Origin: Myxococcales bacterium
GTDB taxonomy: Bacteria; Myxococcota_A; UBA9042; JABWCM01
NCBI GenBank assembly: GCA_013360285.1
Contig: JABWCM010000071.1
Location: 1 to 39,310 of the forward strand
DNA: 39,310 bases
Direction: 5' to 3'
In this document: piece after piece, positions 1 through 7,550 of the stretch
How the letters are laid out: each line of letters opens with the position of its first letter
How positions within the stretch are numbered: position 1 is the stretch's first letter
The notes under the pieces: model-generated
The model's database searches: none
Told to the model about the DNA's origin: nothing
The model's input: the letters and a program-made list of their open reading frames with translations, nothing else
Program-made: the position numbers and the translations under genes

Positions 1-101
1 AAACCTGCGCAATATTCCCGATATTACTCGGTTTTCTTCCGGGCATCGGGGCCAAAATCCTCGCGTCCAAGTCCGTCCCCATATTTTTTCACAAACTCTC
101 T
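1..101 (-). repeat. MITE-like non-coding element, truncated by window edge
   Basis: Contains the core of a dispersed repeat family (reverse complement reads CGAGTAATATCGGGAATATT at about 12-31), matching the cores at 14190, 33640 and 34670. Its right end, read on the minus strand, is AGAGAGTTTGTG. This resembles the AGAGGGTGTTTGGG termini at 7427 and 35883, and it lies 8 nt beyond the stop codon of the 110-850 gene. The left end is outside the window. No coding potential is visible. Confidence 0.55.
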
Positions 102-109
102 GATATGCA

Positions 110-850
110 TTATTCGGCTTTGGAATTCCCGCTGTGATCGTGTGCCAAACAGTGGCTTTCGCCGTTGGCATGACCCACGGTCGGCACTTGCAGGTTTAAC
201 CAATCCCAGAGGTTTTGTGGATCCGCATTTCCAGGATCAAGCCCGCCGATTCCGGCTGCCTCCAACTCTTCCTGAGTGATGGTGTTGTCAGCGTCCGTGT
301 CAGCATCGGCAAACGGTTGAAATACCAACGAGGGTTCTTCAGACACCAGGCTGTCGTAAAACAAGTGGTCACCGTGGATGGTGATCTGAAAGGTACTTTC
401 TGTTTCCGGCACAACATGGACACCGGTTTCGCATTCCGAATAGTGAAAAAACAGGTCGAAGGTCCACTGAAAGGTCTTTGTTACGTTGTCTTTTGTTGCA
501 CTACCTTCGGTGTAGACTTTGATAATCGTGTATTCGGCGTCGTTGTGTTCGCGAGCCACAACCACGCCCGATAAAACATCCTGTCCTTCTCCATTGGATG
601 CCTCTGCCAAATCAAAAGTGAGTGGCCCGTCTTTGACCAAACCGGCGATTTTGGCTTCGGCCAAAGTTACTTCAAACTTGTCAAAAGTAACCGCCCAGCC
701 GTCGGACATTTCTTCTGCAGGAATCCCCACTTCGATAAAATCTTCGCCATAAATACTCATCCGCAAAGGACCTGATTGGGTGTTCTCTTCACTTTCACAA
801 CCCATCAAACCAACCAACAAAGCCGCCACCAGAAATACTTGTTTCACCAT
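110..850 (-). CDS. Exported lipoprotein with an EF-hand-like loop, unknown function
   Basis: A 246-residue protein with a lipoprotein signal peptide (hydrophobic segment ending LVGLMGC). The start at 850 is preferred over an upstream in-frame ATG at 874 because TGAGGA sits about 6 nt before it. Visible features are HGDHLFYD in the middle, an EF-hand-like loop (DADTDADNTITQEEL, roughly residues 180-195) and a His/Cys tail (ESHCLAHDHSG). These suggest calcium or transition-metal binding, but that is inference. It lies 26 nt downstream of the 877-1713 gene on the same strand and is probably co-transcribed with it. I know of similar uncharacterised EF-hand lipoproteins in myxobacteria-like genomes but cannot assign a reaction. 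Confidence 0.75.
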   Translation of the reverse strand: MVKQVFLVAALLVGLMGCESEENTQSGPLRMSIYGEDFIEVGIPAEEMSDGWAVTFDKFEVTLAEAKIAGLVKDGPLTFDLAEASNGEGQDVLSGVVVAREHNDAEYTIIKVYTEGSATKDNVTKTFQWTFDLFFHYSECETGVHVVPETESTFQITIHGDHLFYDSLVSEEPSLVFQPFADADTDADNTITQEELEAAGIGGLDPGNADPQNLWDWLNLQVPTVGHANGESHCLAHDHSGNSKAE

Positions 851-876
851 CGTTGTCCTCAAAACACGGGTCACAA

Positions 877-1713
877 CTAAAACGATTCTTCTTGGAAAAA
901 AAAGTGATCGTGGGAAAGCAGCGCGTTCCGCACCGCAAAAAAAGCTTCTTTCGCCGTTTGATCAACAACATCGTCCGCCAAACGAAGCGGCGCCGTTTTG
1001 TCGATCCACATCGCACCAAAGTCCACGTCGTCGAACAACGTGTCGTTTTCCAAGGGATCGGCCAACGAAAAACCCAACTTCAGTTGCTGGGCCACATCGT
1101 CGGCAACCGTTACCTCACATGGAACACCCACAACAGCTCGATTTTCCGGAGCAACCACGATCACAACGAAAGGAGTGGTGGCTCCGTCTTTTGTCGCGGT
1201 TCCGGTTAAGACCGCCGTGGCCCCAACGAGGGGATCTTCGCCATCGAGCCCATCTGCCATTTCCCCGTAATCCAAAGTAAAGTTAGCTGCCAAATACTTC
1301 CCCTCCAATAACGTCGCGCTTCCCAATTCCGCGGATGCGGCCGAAAACCAATTCAACAAAAATCGGCCCGGCATTTCGCCGGTAATCTCACCACCCTGGT
1401 AGTGTCCGGGATGAGCCTGGGCAAGAGCAACGCCAAAAATCCCTTTAAGATACGCAAATGTTGAACTAACAAACTTACTACCAGTACCATCAAAGTGAGC
1501 CACATGGGTCTCACCCCCAATAGTAAACTGAACGTTTCGGACCACCATCCGCGCGGAATCCAGTTGAACGGTGTATCCAAGATTGGTTACCGCCGGTTGC
1601 AGAGGAGATTGGTCAACAAAAATCGGCACGGTAGCCCGTTTGCTCTCCTGCGCATCTGTACAGAAGATGCCGAGTGTACATAACACAACAGACAACCCAT
1701 GATGAAACTTCAA
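877..1713 (-). CDS. Exported protein of unknown function, TTG start
   Basis: A 278-residue exported protein. An in-frame ATG exists at 1743, but it has no Shine-Dalgarno and would begin within a few bases of the transcript predicted from the TATAAT at 1754-1759. A GGAGG lies 6 nt before the TTG at 1713, giving MKFHHGLSVVLCTLGIFC, a short signal sequence. The possible lipobox has Phe before Cys, which is atypical, so lipidation is doubtful. The mature part is beta-rich, with a His-containing stretch (AHPGHYQGGEITGEM) and a terminal HDH. It is the first gene of a two-gene unit with 110-850. The His clusters in both proteins hint at metal handling or a two-component envelope complex, but no family could be named with confidence. 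Confidence 0.7.
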   Translation of the reverse strand: MKFHHGLSVVLCTLGIFCTDAQESKRATVPIFVDQSPLQPAVTNLGYTVQLDSARMVVRNVQFTIGGETHVAHFDGTGSKFVSSTFAYLKGIFGVALAQAHPGHYQGGEITGEMPGRFLLNWFSAASAELGSATLLEGKYLAANFTLDYGEMADGLDGEDPLVGATAVLTGTATKDGATTPFVVIVVAPENRAVVGVPCEVTVADDVAQQLKLGFSLADPLENDTLFDDVDFGAMWIDKTAPLRLADDVVDQTAKEAFFAVRNALLSHDHFFFQEESF

Positions 1714-1753
1714 TCTCGACCTCCAACCTCGAAGTAACTTCATTTCAGCGTTT

Positions 1754-1759
1754 ATTATA
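1754..1759 (-). promoter_or_regulatory. Probable -10 box for the 877-1713 gene
   Basis: A perfect TATAAT on the minus strand. A TCGACA at 1775-1780 could be a -35 element, but the spacing of 15 is shorter than the sigma-70 optimum. The predicted start of transcription is around 1747, leaving a leader of about 35 nt that contains the GGAGG used for the TTG start at 1713. Confidence 0.5.
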
Positions 1760-1826
1760 CGAACCAGCCTCGTATGTCGATCGATCTAATGCTCCACGTC
1801 GGTGATTTTTTTAATCGGAGAGCACA

Positions 1827-1842
1827 TTCTGGAAAACCCTCT
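1827..1842 (-). repeat. Terminus-like remnant of the AGAGGGT repeat family
   Basis: Minus-strand AGAGGGTTTTCCAGAA lies 12 nt after the stop codon of the 1855-4158 gene. It closely resembles the terminus AGAGGGTGTTCCATAAA of the element at 33563-33726. A second end and the family core were not found, so this may be a decayed copy or a chance match. The rest of 1714-1854 holds the promoter of the 877-1713 gene. Confidence 0.35.
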
Positions 1843-1854
1843 GGCCGACGGAAA

Positions 1855-4158
1855 TCAATCACGAAACGACTGTCCGAGTTTTCTGGCGGATCCCAACTGC
1901 AGTGCGTCAACCGCAATATCTCGCGTCAGGGTAGGCGCCAACCGCTCAAGTTGTTTCACCGCCGCAAGATCACGGTCGGTCAAAAAACCAGAACCTTTCC
2001 ACGCAGCAAATTCGCCATCGGCCCAGCCATCGCCGGACTGGAGACGGGCGGCGGTTGCCGCCAACGACTCGGCGAAACGGAGTCCTTCAAGATTGGCTCT
2101 CACCGCAAACTCACGAGGGGTTTCTTGTCGTTTATGGTTTCGCAGAGTGACACTTGTTTTCGCAGTTCCATTTCTCAGATGAACCATATCTTTGTATCTT
2201 AAGGTGATGTCGGCTATCGGCCCCGGCTCGTCTACCCACAATTCCAACACAACCACATGGCTGTCCCCGCCAAGAAAATACGGAATGACGGTCTGCGCCC
2301 CATCATCATCTTGTCCTCGGTCGGCGGCGATTCCCATTGTTTTGCTCAATTGCCGATCGGTTGCTTCTTCTCGGGACTTCACTTCGGCAACCTGCTGTAA
2401 CGTCAATACTTTTGCACCCAGTACACGAATACAATGAACCGACTTCGAAAGGCGAATGTTCAGACGTAACAATCTTGCAACGACCTGGGACAACATCGAC
2501 AACTCCGCGTCGAGAGCGGCCTCCAGTCCATCCGATTCGGCTCTGTGGTAACCTCCATGACCAGCGTCGGCAACTTGCCATAATTCCCCTTCGTGGGTGG
2601 GACTGACTTCGATCACGGACGTCACGAACCCCTCCACGGTCAACGCATGGGACTGAGAGGCCGCGGCTAGTGCTACCGACGGGTCGACGGATCCCGTGAC
2701 AAGCAACAACACCTTCGAACCCACCACGACCGAGTCCAATTCGTTTCCTTGGCGTAATGACTCCGCCGCGAGTTGCATCCCTTTGACCACCCCGTTTGAA
2801 TCTGGAAGAGTGCCCGACGGTTTCCAGCCCCAAGAAAGCCGAGAACGCACTTTTTTAATGCGGTCCAAATCAGCCACCAACACCGGGGTCTCGGAAATTT
2901 CCACAATAGACACACGATCTTGCGTGCCGAGTTTTCTCAATAACGTCTGCACCACATCAACGGCGGTGTGCTCCATTTCTGGCCCCAACGCCAAAATCAA
3001 ACCAACATCCAACGGGGGTCGACGCCATCCGTAACGGTCACTCCCCCGCAGTCCCACCTGTAAATAAACTCGCCCAGGCCGTTCAAAATGTGTACGATCC
3101 AAATCCGCAACCAACGCCATACCCGCATCAACCGGAACATCGAATTGCTGTGGGAATGCAAGTAATGACTCAACTGCACCCGCAAGATCGGGGTTTTTTC
3201 CCCAAATTCTTCGCATTCTCTCAGCGTACGCGGCGTTGCCACCCAAATAGGTATTGTCAAAGTAGAACATGGGGGGCAAAAATTGTTCTGGCCGTTGGTC
3301 ATCATCGCCGGAACCGCCCGTCGGATCATGGATCGGCCCTAGGGAATCAAGGCTTCGAACGGGCTTCGCAGCGTTTTGCCTCCGCCCATTCTGCAGGTTC
3401 AACTTTTCCCCTTTGCGATCCACCAACCTTTCTTCGGCCTCTTCTTCTTCAAGCACCTCCTCTTCGATGACGTCGGACTCGGGAATATCAAGTTTGACTT
3501 CGTCATCATCGTTGTCGTCTCGCTGTGGCTCAGATCGAGTTGTTATCGTACCGTTCCTGTCAGCTATCTTAGCAACTTCGACCCGCTTGTCGTTGTCAAT
3601 AATGGGCTTTACGATACTGGACTCAAAAGCGTTTTCCATAATCGGTTGGTTTTGAACCAACCCGTCGCCCAAGGCCTCTACAGACCCGGCCGCCGCTCCT
3701 TGCGCCTGTGGGCGACGCTCCAGAGTTTCTCCCGACAAACCATCTTTCTCTTTCTTTTTCCCTGCAACCTGCGAATCTACCCAACCATGATCAGCAAACT
3801 CGTTGTGGCGAACCGACGGCGCGGGCTCTTTTCCGGCGAGCGGCTTGAAGTCGGTGGGTTTTTGATTCGCAGCAGCCGATTCGCCGCCCTCGCCCCCAAC
3901 TTGCACCGGTGCACCGCCGATGTACGCAGCCTCCGGCGTTATACCTTGCTCCTCCGGCGCGGCCGGAAACACCTTCGACGACAACTCCGTCGGCTCCGTG
4001 GCAGGCTTTGCACCATCCTGCAAAGCCGGGCTCGCTGTATTCTCGGCCCCAGCGGTCGGCCTCGCTGTCATTGGAGGCGCTTCGTCTGCCTTCATACACC
4101 CAGGTGAAGCTGCCAAGGCAAAACCTAAGATCCAAAACACCAACAACCGTTGTATCAT
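1855..4158 (-). CDS. Lipoprotein with degenerate von Willebrand factor A domain
   Basis: A 767-residue protein. The start is the ATG at 4158, where ATGA overlaps the stop of the upstream 4155-7112 gene and a signal peptide with lipobox SPGC follows. The frame stays open about 450 nt further upstream, but that part is only a shadow of the neighbour. Order: lipid anchor, low-complexity linker, a strongly acidic stretch near residues 215-250 (DDNDDDEV, EEEVLEEEEAEE), then a VWA-like fold at about 380-560 as in YfbK/Ca-activated-channel-like proteins, then a beta-rich C-terminus. The VWA metal site (DxSxS) is replaced by ALGPEM while flanking features (RPPLDVGLIL, QDRVSIVEI) remain. It is therefore probably a non-metal-binding VWA scaffold. 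It is expected at the inner face of the outer membrane or in the periplasm, acting with the coupled upstream protein. Confidence 0.75.
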   Translation of the reverse strand: MIQRLLVFWILGFALAASPGCMKADEAPPMTARPTAGAENTASPALQDGAKPATEPTELSSKVFPAAPEEQGITPEAAYIGGAPVQVGGEGGESAAANQKPTDFKPLAGKEPAPSVRHNEFADHGWVDSQVAGKKKEKDGLSGETLERRPQAQGAAAGSVEALGDGLVQNQPIMENAFESSIVKPIIDNDKRVEVAKIADRNGTITTRSEPQRDDNDDDEVKLDIPESDVIEEEVLEEEEAEERLVDRKGEKLNLQNGRRQNAAKPVRSLDSLGPIHDPTGGSGDDDQRPEQFLPPMFYFDNTYLGGNAAYAERMRRIWGKNPDLAGAVESLLAFPQQFDVPVDAGMALVADLDRTHFERPGRVYLQVGLRGSDRYGWRRPPLDVGLILALGPEMEHTAVDVVQTLLRKLGTQDRVSIVEISETPVLVADLDRIKKVRSRLSWGWKPSGTLPDSNGVVKGMQLAAESLRQGNELDSVVVGSKVLLLVTGSVDPSVALAAASQSHALTVEGFVTSVIEVSPTHEGELWQVADAGHGGYHRAESDGLEAALDAELSMLSQVVARLLRLNIRLSKSVHCIRVLGAKVLTLQQVAEVKSREEATDRQLSKTMGIAADRGQDDDGAQTVIPYFLGGDSHVVVLELWVDEPGPIADITLRYKDMVHLRNGTAKTSVTLRNHKRQETPREFAVRANLEGLRFAESLAATAARLQSGDGWADGEFAAWKGSGFLTDRDLAAVKQLERLAPTLTRDIAVDALQLGSARKLGQSFRD

Positions 4159-7112
4159 GGTGTCCTCCAACCTTTGGTCCATCGCCAGATCCGCAGCCCA
4201 ACAACCACCGCAACCGCAAGAGCTGTGATACCAAGCGCCCCCTCTCCTTTTCCTGTGGAAAACAACCCGGCCGCCAACACCACCGCAATAACTCCCCCAA
4301 CCAGCTTGAAAACCCACAGATTTTTGCGTGTAAACACCCCCGCCAACAGTGCCATCCACACGCCAAACAATACCAACAATACTTGGCCCGGCGCTTTCAC
4401 GTATCGAAAACGAATCACCGGCGCATTCTCCGTTGGATCCACGACCGTCGACAGATATACCGACTCCGCCACTTGGCCAGGGCGCGGAATCGTAACTCCA
4501 CCCTGGGAAGCGCGGCTGCGGTCCATGGAGAAAGAATAAGGCTCTGACGCTTTCAGCTTGGTCACAACCCCCAACAGTGCCAGTGACGAAGGGGTCACAA
4601 CCATCCATTGGATGTCGGTCAGCAGAATGTCGGCTTTTGGTGCTGTTAGTTCCACCGTTCCGACCGTTCCCAATTCAGCTATTCGTTGCTCAAAAACCAC
4701 CTCTACCCGACTCTTTGCGCCTTTGGTTAACGGAACAGCCAACGCACCTGTTTCGTCGGTCACGGCTTTCACTCCAACACCATCGGCAGTAACGGACCAC
4801 ACTTTGTTTTCGTCCGGTAAACTCAGGCGAAGAAACTGGCGGTCTTCGTTGCTCACGTCAAACACCGCTTGGGTGATGATGTGACCGTCTTCCAGAATGA
4901 TCGACTCAAACCACACCGGAGCCGCAACGGCTTTTAGTGTTTCCACAGTTTCATGGCGTTTTATCGTGAGGTCCAATTGCCAAGATGGGTGAGTGTATTG
5001 GTAACCCAGCACCGGCTCCTTCGGACTGCGCAAACGAATCGCATTGGGTAGCTCCGCCACATCGACACGTCTCAAATCGTTCAGACCACCCTGCTGAACC
5101 TCTATGCCCGTGTCGGCAACAATTCCGAGGCTACCCTCTTCGACTTCTGCACCCAGGAGATGAACGTCAGGTAAGCGAACCACTCCCAACTGTTTCGGCA
5201 ACAACGATTCCACTTCCAAATCGATCTGCACCGTCCCTTCAAGCGCTTGGGTGAATCGGACGACGTGGCCCTTTCGTCCCTCGCCTACGTCCATGTCCTT
5301 GGCTGCCTCCGCTTTGTTCAAATTGGGTGCACTGAGATCCAACACGGTCACGTTGTCGGGCAACGAAAACACAAGTTCGTCGGTACGACCGGATTTGATT
5401 TCCACAACCGCGGAAACGTTCAGTCCCAAAACCCCCTCCTTTGCGGAATAAAGTGACAGAATCCGTGCATCATACCGAACATCTTTAGGTTTCGCGGTTG
5501 TTATCTTAACTCTTAACTCACCAGGCGGACCGATATGTTTATATGCCTGGCCCACCGTCTCGGTAAGTGTCTGCCGCAAGTCCGATGGAATCGCATCCTG
5601 CCCTACTTTGGTAAATTGTGTTTGTTCCGCCGGAGCGAAACCCACCTTATCCCCGTCAAAAAGTGCAATAACTCCAGTTTCACGAAAACTCTCCAGGGGT
5701 CGTAATGTGGGCACAACCAGTTCCGTGCCTTCGGCTTTGGGCACCACAGCTTCCAGTTCCAGGCTTAGTCCGTATTGCCCCTCTATCTCTTTGCCCAGCG
5801 TTATTTTGACGTGCCGAGGTGTCTCGGCGGTTGCCGCAAAGGTGCGCCAGTCCTCGATCGAATCACCGGCAACCCGATAAAGCACCACATCTTCGGGGAC
5901 TTGCACGACCAACTCCCTTACTTTGCCCCGAATCACTTCGTAGCGGATCTCCGTTTTCGCTCTCACTACACCTTCTTGCAGCGCCACAAACTGAAACGTC
6001 TCGGTGTTGAACCGCACCATTTCCTCGGGAGGGGCTTGTGACTCGGTCCATTGCACAAAAACCAACTCCGACGGCGGCAAAAAGGCCACAGAACGGGTTG
6101 TTGCCTGGTCCCCCTCTCCCTGGGTTTCCGTGGATACCGGTACAGGAGGCGTAAAGTGCACCGTTCGTACACCGCCAACAGTCAACTCCACCCGAGTTAT
6201 CGGCGATACCCCGCCAAATAACTCCAACCGAGGTTGACCCTGGCTTCGGTCTACCGCCGGCCGCAACGTCGCAGTGACGACATGGCGCCCGGGACCGGTA
6301 ACCAGAACGTGATGCCACCCATCCTGCACCATGACCGACAGGGGTTTACCCTTTTCGTCTACCTCCACGAGCGGAACCGAATCCTTGGCAAGCCTCACCA
6401 TTGCATCTTGACCCACGACGTCCACTTCAAACGTCGCCGCCACATCTACCCCTTCACTTGTGGTATCAACGGACAACTTATAATCCAAACGCCGCACTCG
6501 AGCATCGCCGTCACCGATTCCCCACCGCACAGCGACCGCGCTGGTTGACGGTACCGAAGCCCGCGCAACCGTCCCCGACATCGATATGGAAGCAGCGGGC
6601 CAGATCTCGGCGGTGCCATCATCTATGGAAACCGTCAGTTCCGCCCCCGGCGTGGGCAGCATCGGTAAGATAACGGTGTTTCCTCGCGGCGAATGCGATA
6701 CCGGAACCTGATACCGAATGTCCACATCCGAAGTCTGGTCTTGGGAAACAGAAAGGGCCAGCATCCCGGAATGTCGAACCAACGAAGCGGCATTGGAGCC
6801 CACCAACGATTGTTTCAGTGCCACTTCCGCCGGCAACAAGGGAACCAGTCCATCAGAGTAGGCCTGAAACGAGGCCACCAGACGAACTTCCACCACCTGC
6901 CCTTCGTCCAACAACGTCGCCGTAACTTCGGCCGGGCTCCATGCAACGACTGCGCCCAACTTGCTTTGGGCTTGTTTCATCAACACATCGTATCTGTCCA
7001 GCGGCAGACGTACATCGGGAGGCTGAGTCTGGGCACCAACAAATCCCGTGGTCCCGCCACACACCAACGCCAAAGTGAAAGCCGTCAACAGAATCAAGTT
7101 CCGCATGTTCAT
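4155..7112 (-). CDS. Large exported protein with C-terminal membrane segments, unknown function
   Basis: A 985-residue protein. The ATG at 7112 is preferred to an earlier TTG because AAAGGA lies 6 nt upstream. It has an N-terminal signal peptide, about 870 residues of predominantly beta-type sequence with no catalytic motif I recognise, and three hydrophobic segments near residues 905-975 (for example GQVLLVLFGVWMALLAGVF). The protein ends in a basic tail (RIWRWTKGWRTP), suggesting a periplasmic body anchored at its C-terminus in the inner membrane. Its TGA stop overlaps the start of the VWA-like lipoprotein gene by 4 nt, implying translational coupling and a shared complex. The role is unknown. 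Confidence 0.7.
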   Translation of the reverse strand: MNMRNLILLTAFTLALVCGGTTGFVGAQTQPPDVRLPLDRYDVLMKQAQSKLGAVVAWSPAEVTATLLDEGQVVEVRLVASFQAYSDGLVPLLPAEVALKQSLVGSNAASLVRHSGMLALSVSQDQTSDVDIRYQVPVSHSPRGNTVILPMLPTPGAELTVSIDDGTAEIWPAASISMSGTVARASVPSTSAVAVRWGIGDGDARVRRLDYKLSVDTTSEGVDVAATFEVDVVGQDAMVRLAKDSVPLVEVDEKGKPLSVMVQDGWHHVLVTGPGRHVVTATLRPAVDRSQGQPRLELFGGVSPITRVELTVGGVRTVHFTPPVPVSTETQGEGDQATTRSVAFLPPSELVFVQWTESQAPPEEMVRFNTETFQFVALQEGVVRAKTEIRYEVIRGKVRELVVQVPEDVVLYRVAGDSIEDWRTFAATAETPRHVKITLGKEIEGQYGLSLELEAVVPKAEGTELVVPTLRPLESFRETGVIALFDGDKVGFAPAEQTQFTKVGQDAIPSDLRQTLTETVGQAYKHIGPPGELRVKITTAKPKDVRYDARILSLYSAKEGVLGLNVSAVVEIKSGRTDELVFSLPDNVTVLDLSAPNLNKAEAAKDMDVGEGRKGHVVRFTQALEGTVQIDLEVESLLPKQLGVVRLPDVHLLGAEVEEGSLGIVADTGIEVQQGGLNDLRRVDVAELPNAIRLRSPKEPVLGYQYTHPSWQLDLTIKRHETVETLKAVAAPVWFESIILEDGHIITQAVFDVSNEDRQFLRLSLPDENKVWSVTADGVGVKAVTDETGALAVPLTKGAKSRVEVVFEQRIAELGTVGTVELTAPKADILLTDIQWMVVTPSSLALLGVVTKLKASEPYSFSMDRSRASQGGVTIPRPGQVAESVYLSTVVDPTENAPVIRFRYVKAPGQVLLVLFGVWMALLAGVFTRKNLWVFKLVGGVIAVVLAAGLFSTGKGEGALGITALAVAVVVGLRIWRWTKGWRTP

Positions 7113-7550
7113 CGTGATTCCTTTGTTTGCCGCCAACTTATGTTACTACAAGACGAAAACCGCGTGTCCATCGACACCCAAACAAGGTCATTCATTCCTA
7201 CTTACACCGTCGAAAAACGCACGACCATTCGAATAACCGCGCGTAGAGCGTATTTTGGTAAAAATTACGTTACGCGAGCCACTGGCCTACTCCGTCGGTC
7301 CTGTCTCGGTCGGCCCATCCTCAGCGTACCTTCGGGTACGCCTCCGGCGGGCCTCAGTCGGCAGGCCCGCCTCGCTACGGCCACTGTCTCGCTCGCCGTT
7401 ATTTTATTTTTTTCCCAAACACCCTCTTAGAGACGTCGCCGTAGGGCGAAAGTTTTTGGAAAGGGATCACAAAATCGCGGACCAGGTTCCGAGAGAAGTG
7501 GGGGGTGGTGCCCGGGTTTTTCACACGCTTGCGGGTGAGAGAGGGTCAGG
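7113..7550. other. Intergenic region carrying repeat elements
   Basis: A 438-nt non-coding stretch between the start of the 985-residue gene and the end of the 7551-9488 gene. It contains the inverted-repeat element at 7245-7427. A second block, 7428-7550, ends in GAGAGAGGGTCAGG directly against the TAA of the 7551-9488 gene, resembling the AGAGGGTCAGC terminus at 34603. Promoter signals for the 4155-7112 gene must lie at about 7113-7245, but no convincing -35/-10 pair was seen. No plausible gene is present. Confidence 0.6.
7245..7427. repeat. MITE-like element with degenerate terminal inverted repeats
   Basis: A 183-bp non-coding segment. The left end AGAGCGTATTTTGG is followed by TAAAAAT. 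The right end, read in reverse, is AGAGGGTGTTTGGG followed by an A-rich run, so the ends form an imperfect inverted repeat. The interior is GC-rich with small hairpins (for example GCGTACC TTC GGGTACGC). It lacks the GAATATCGGGAATATTC core of the other copies, so it may be a second subfamily that shares only the ends. Confidence 0.5.

Noticed and set aside
1855..1857. TGA stop of the VWA-like lipoprotein considered as a second selenocysteine codon
   Set aside because: The downstream frame shows no conserved fold or partner Cys, and repeat-like sequence follows directly.
4159..4608. N-terminal extension of the VWA-like lipoprotein frame by 150 codons
   Set aside because: It lies wholly within the upstream gene, is Gly/Trp/Arg-rich shadow sequence, and would bury the signal peptide.
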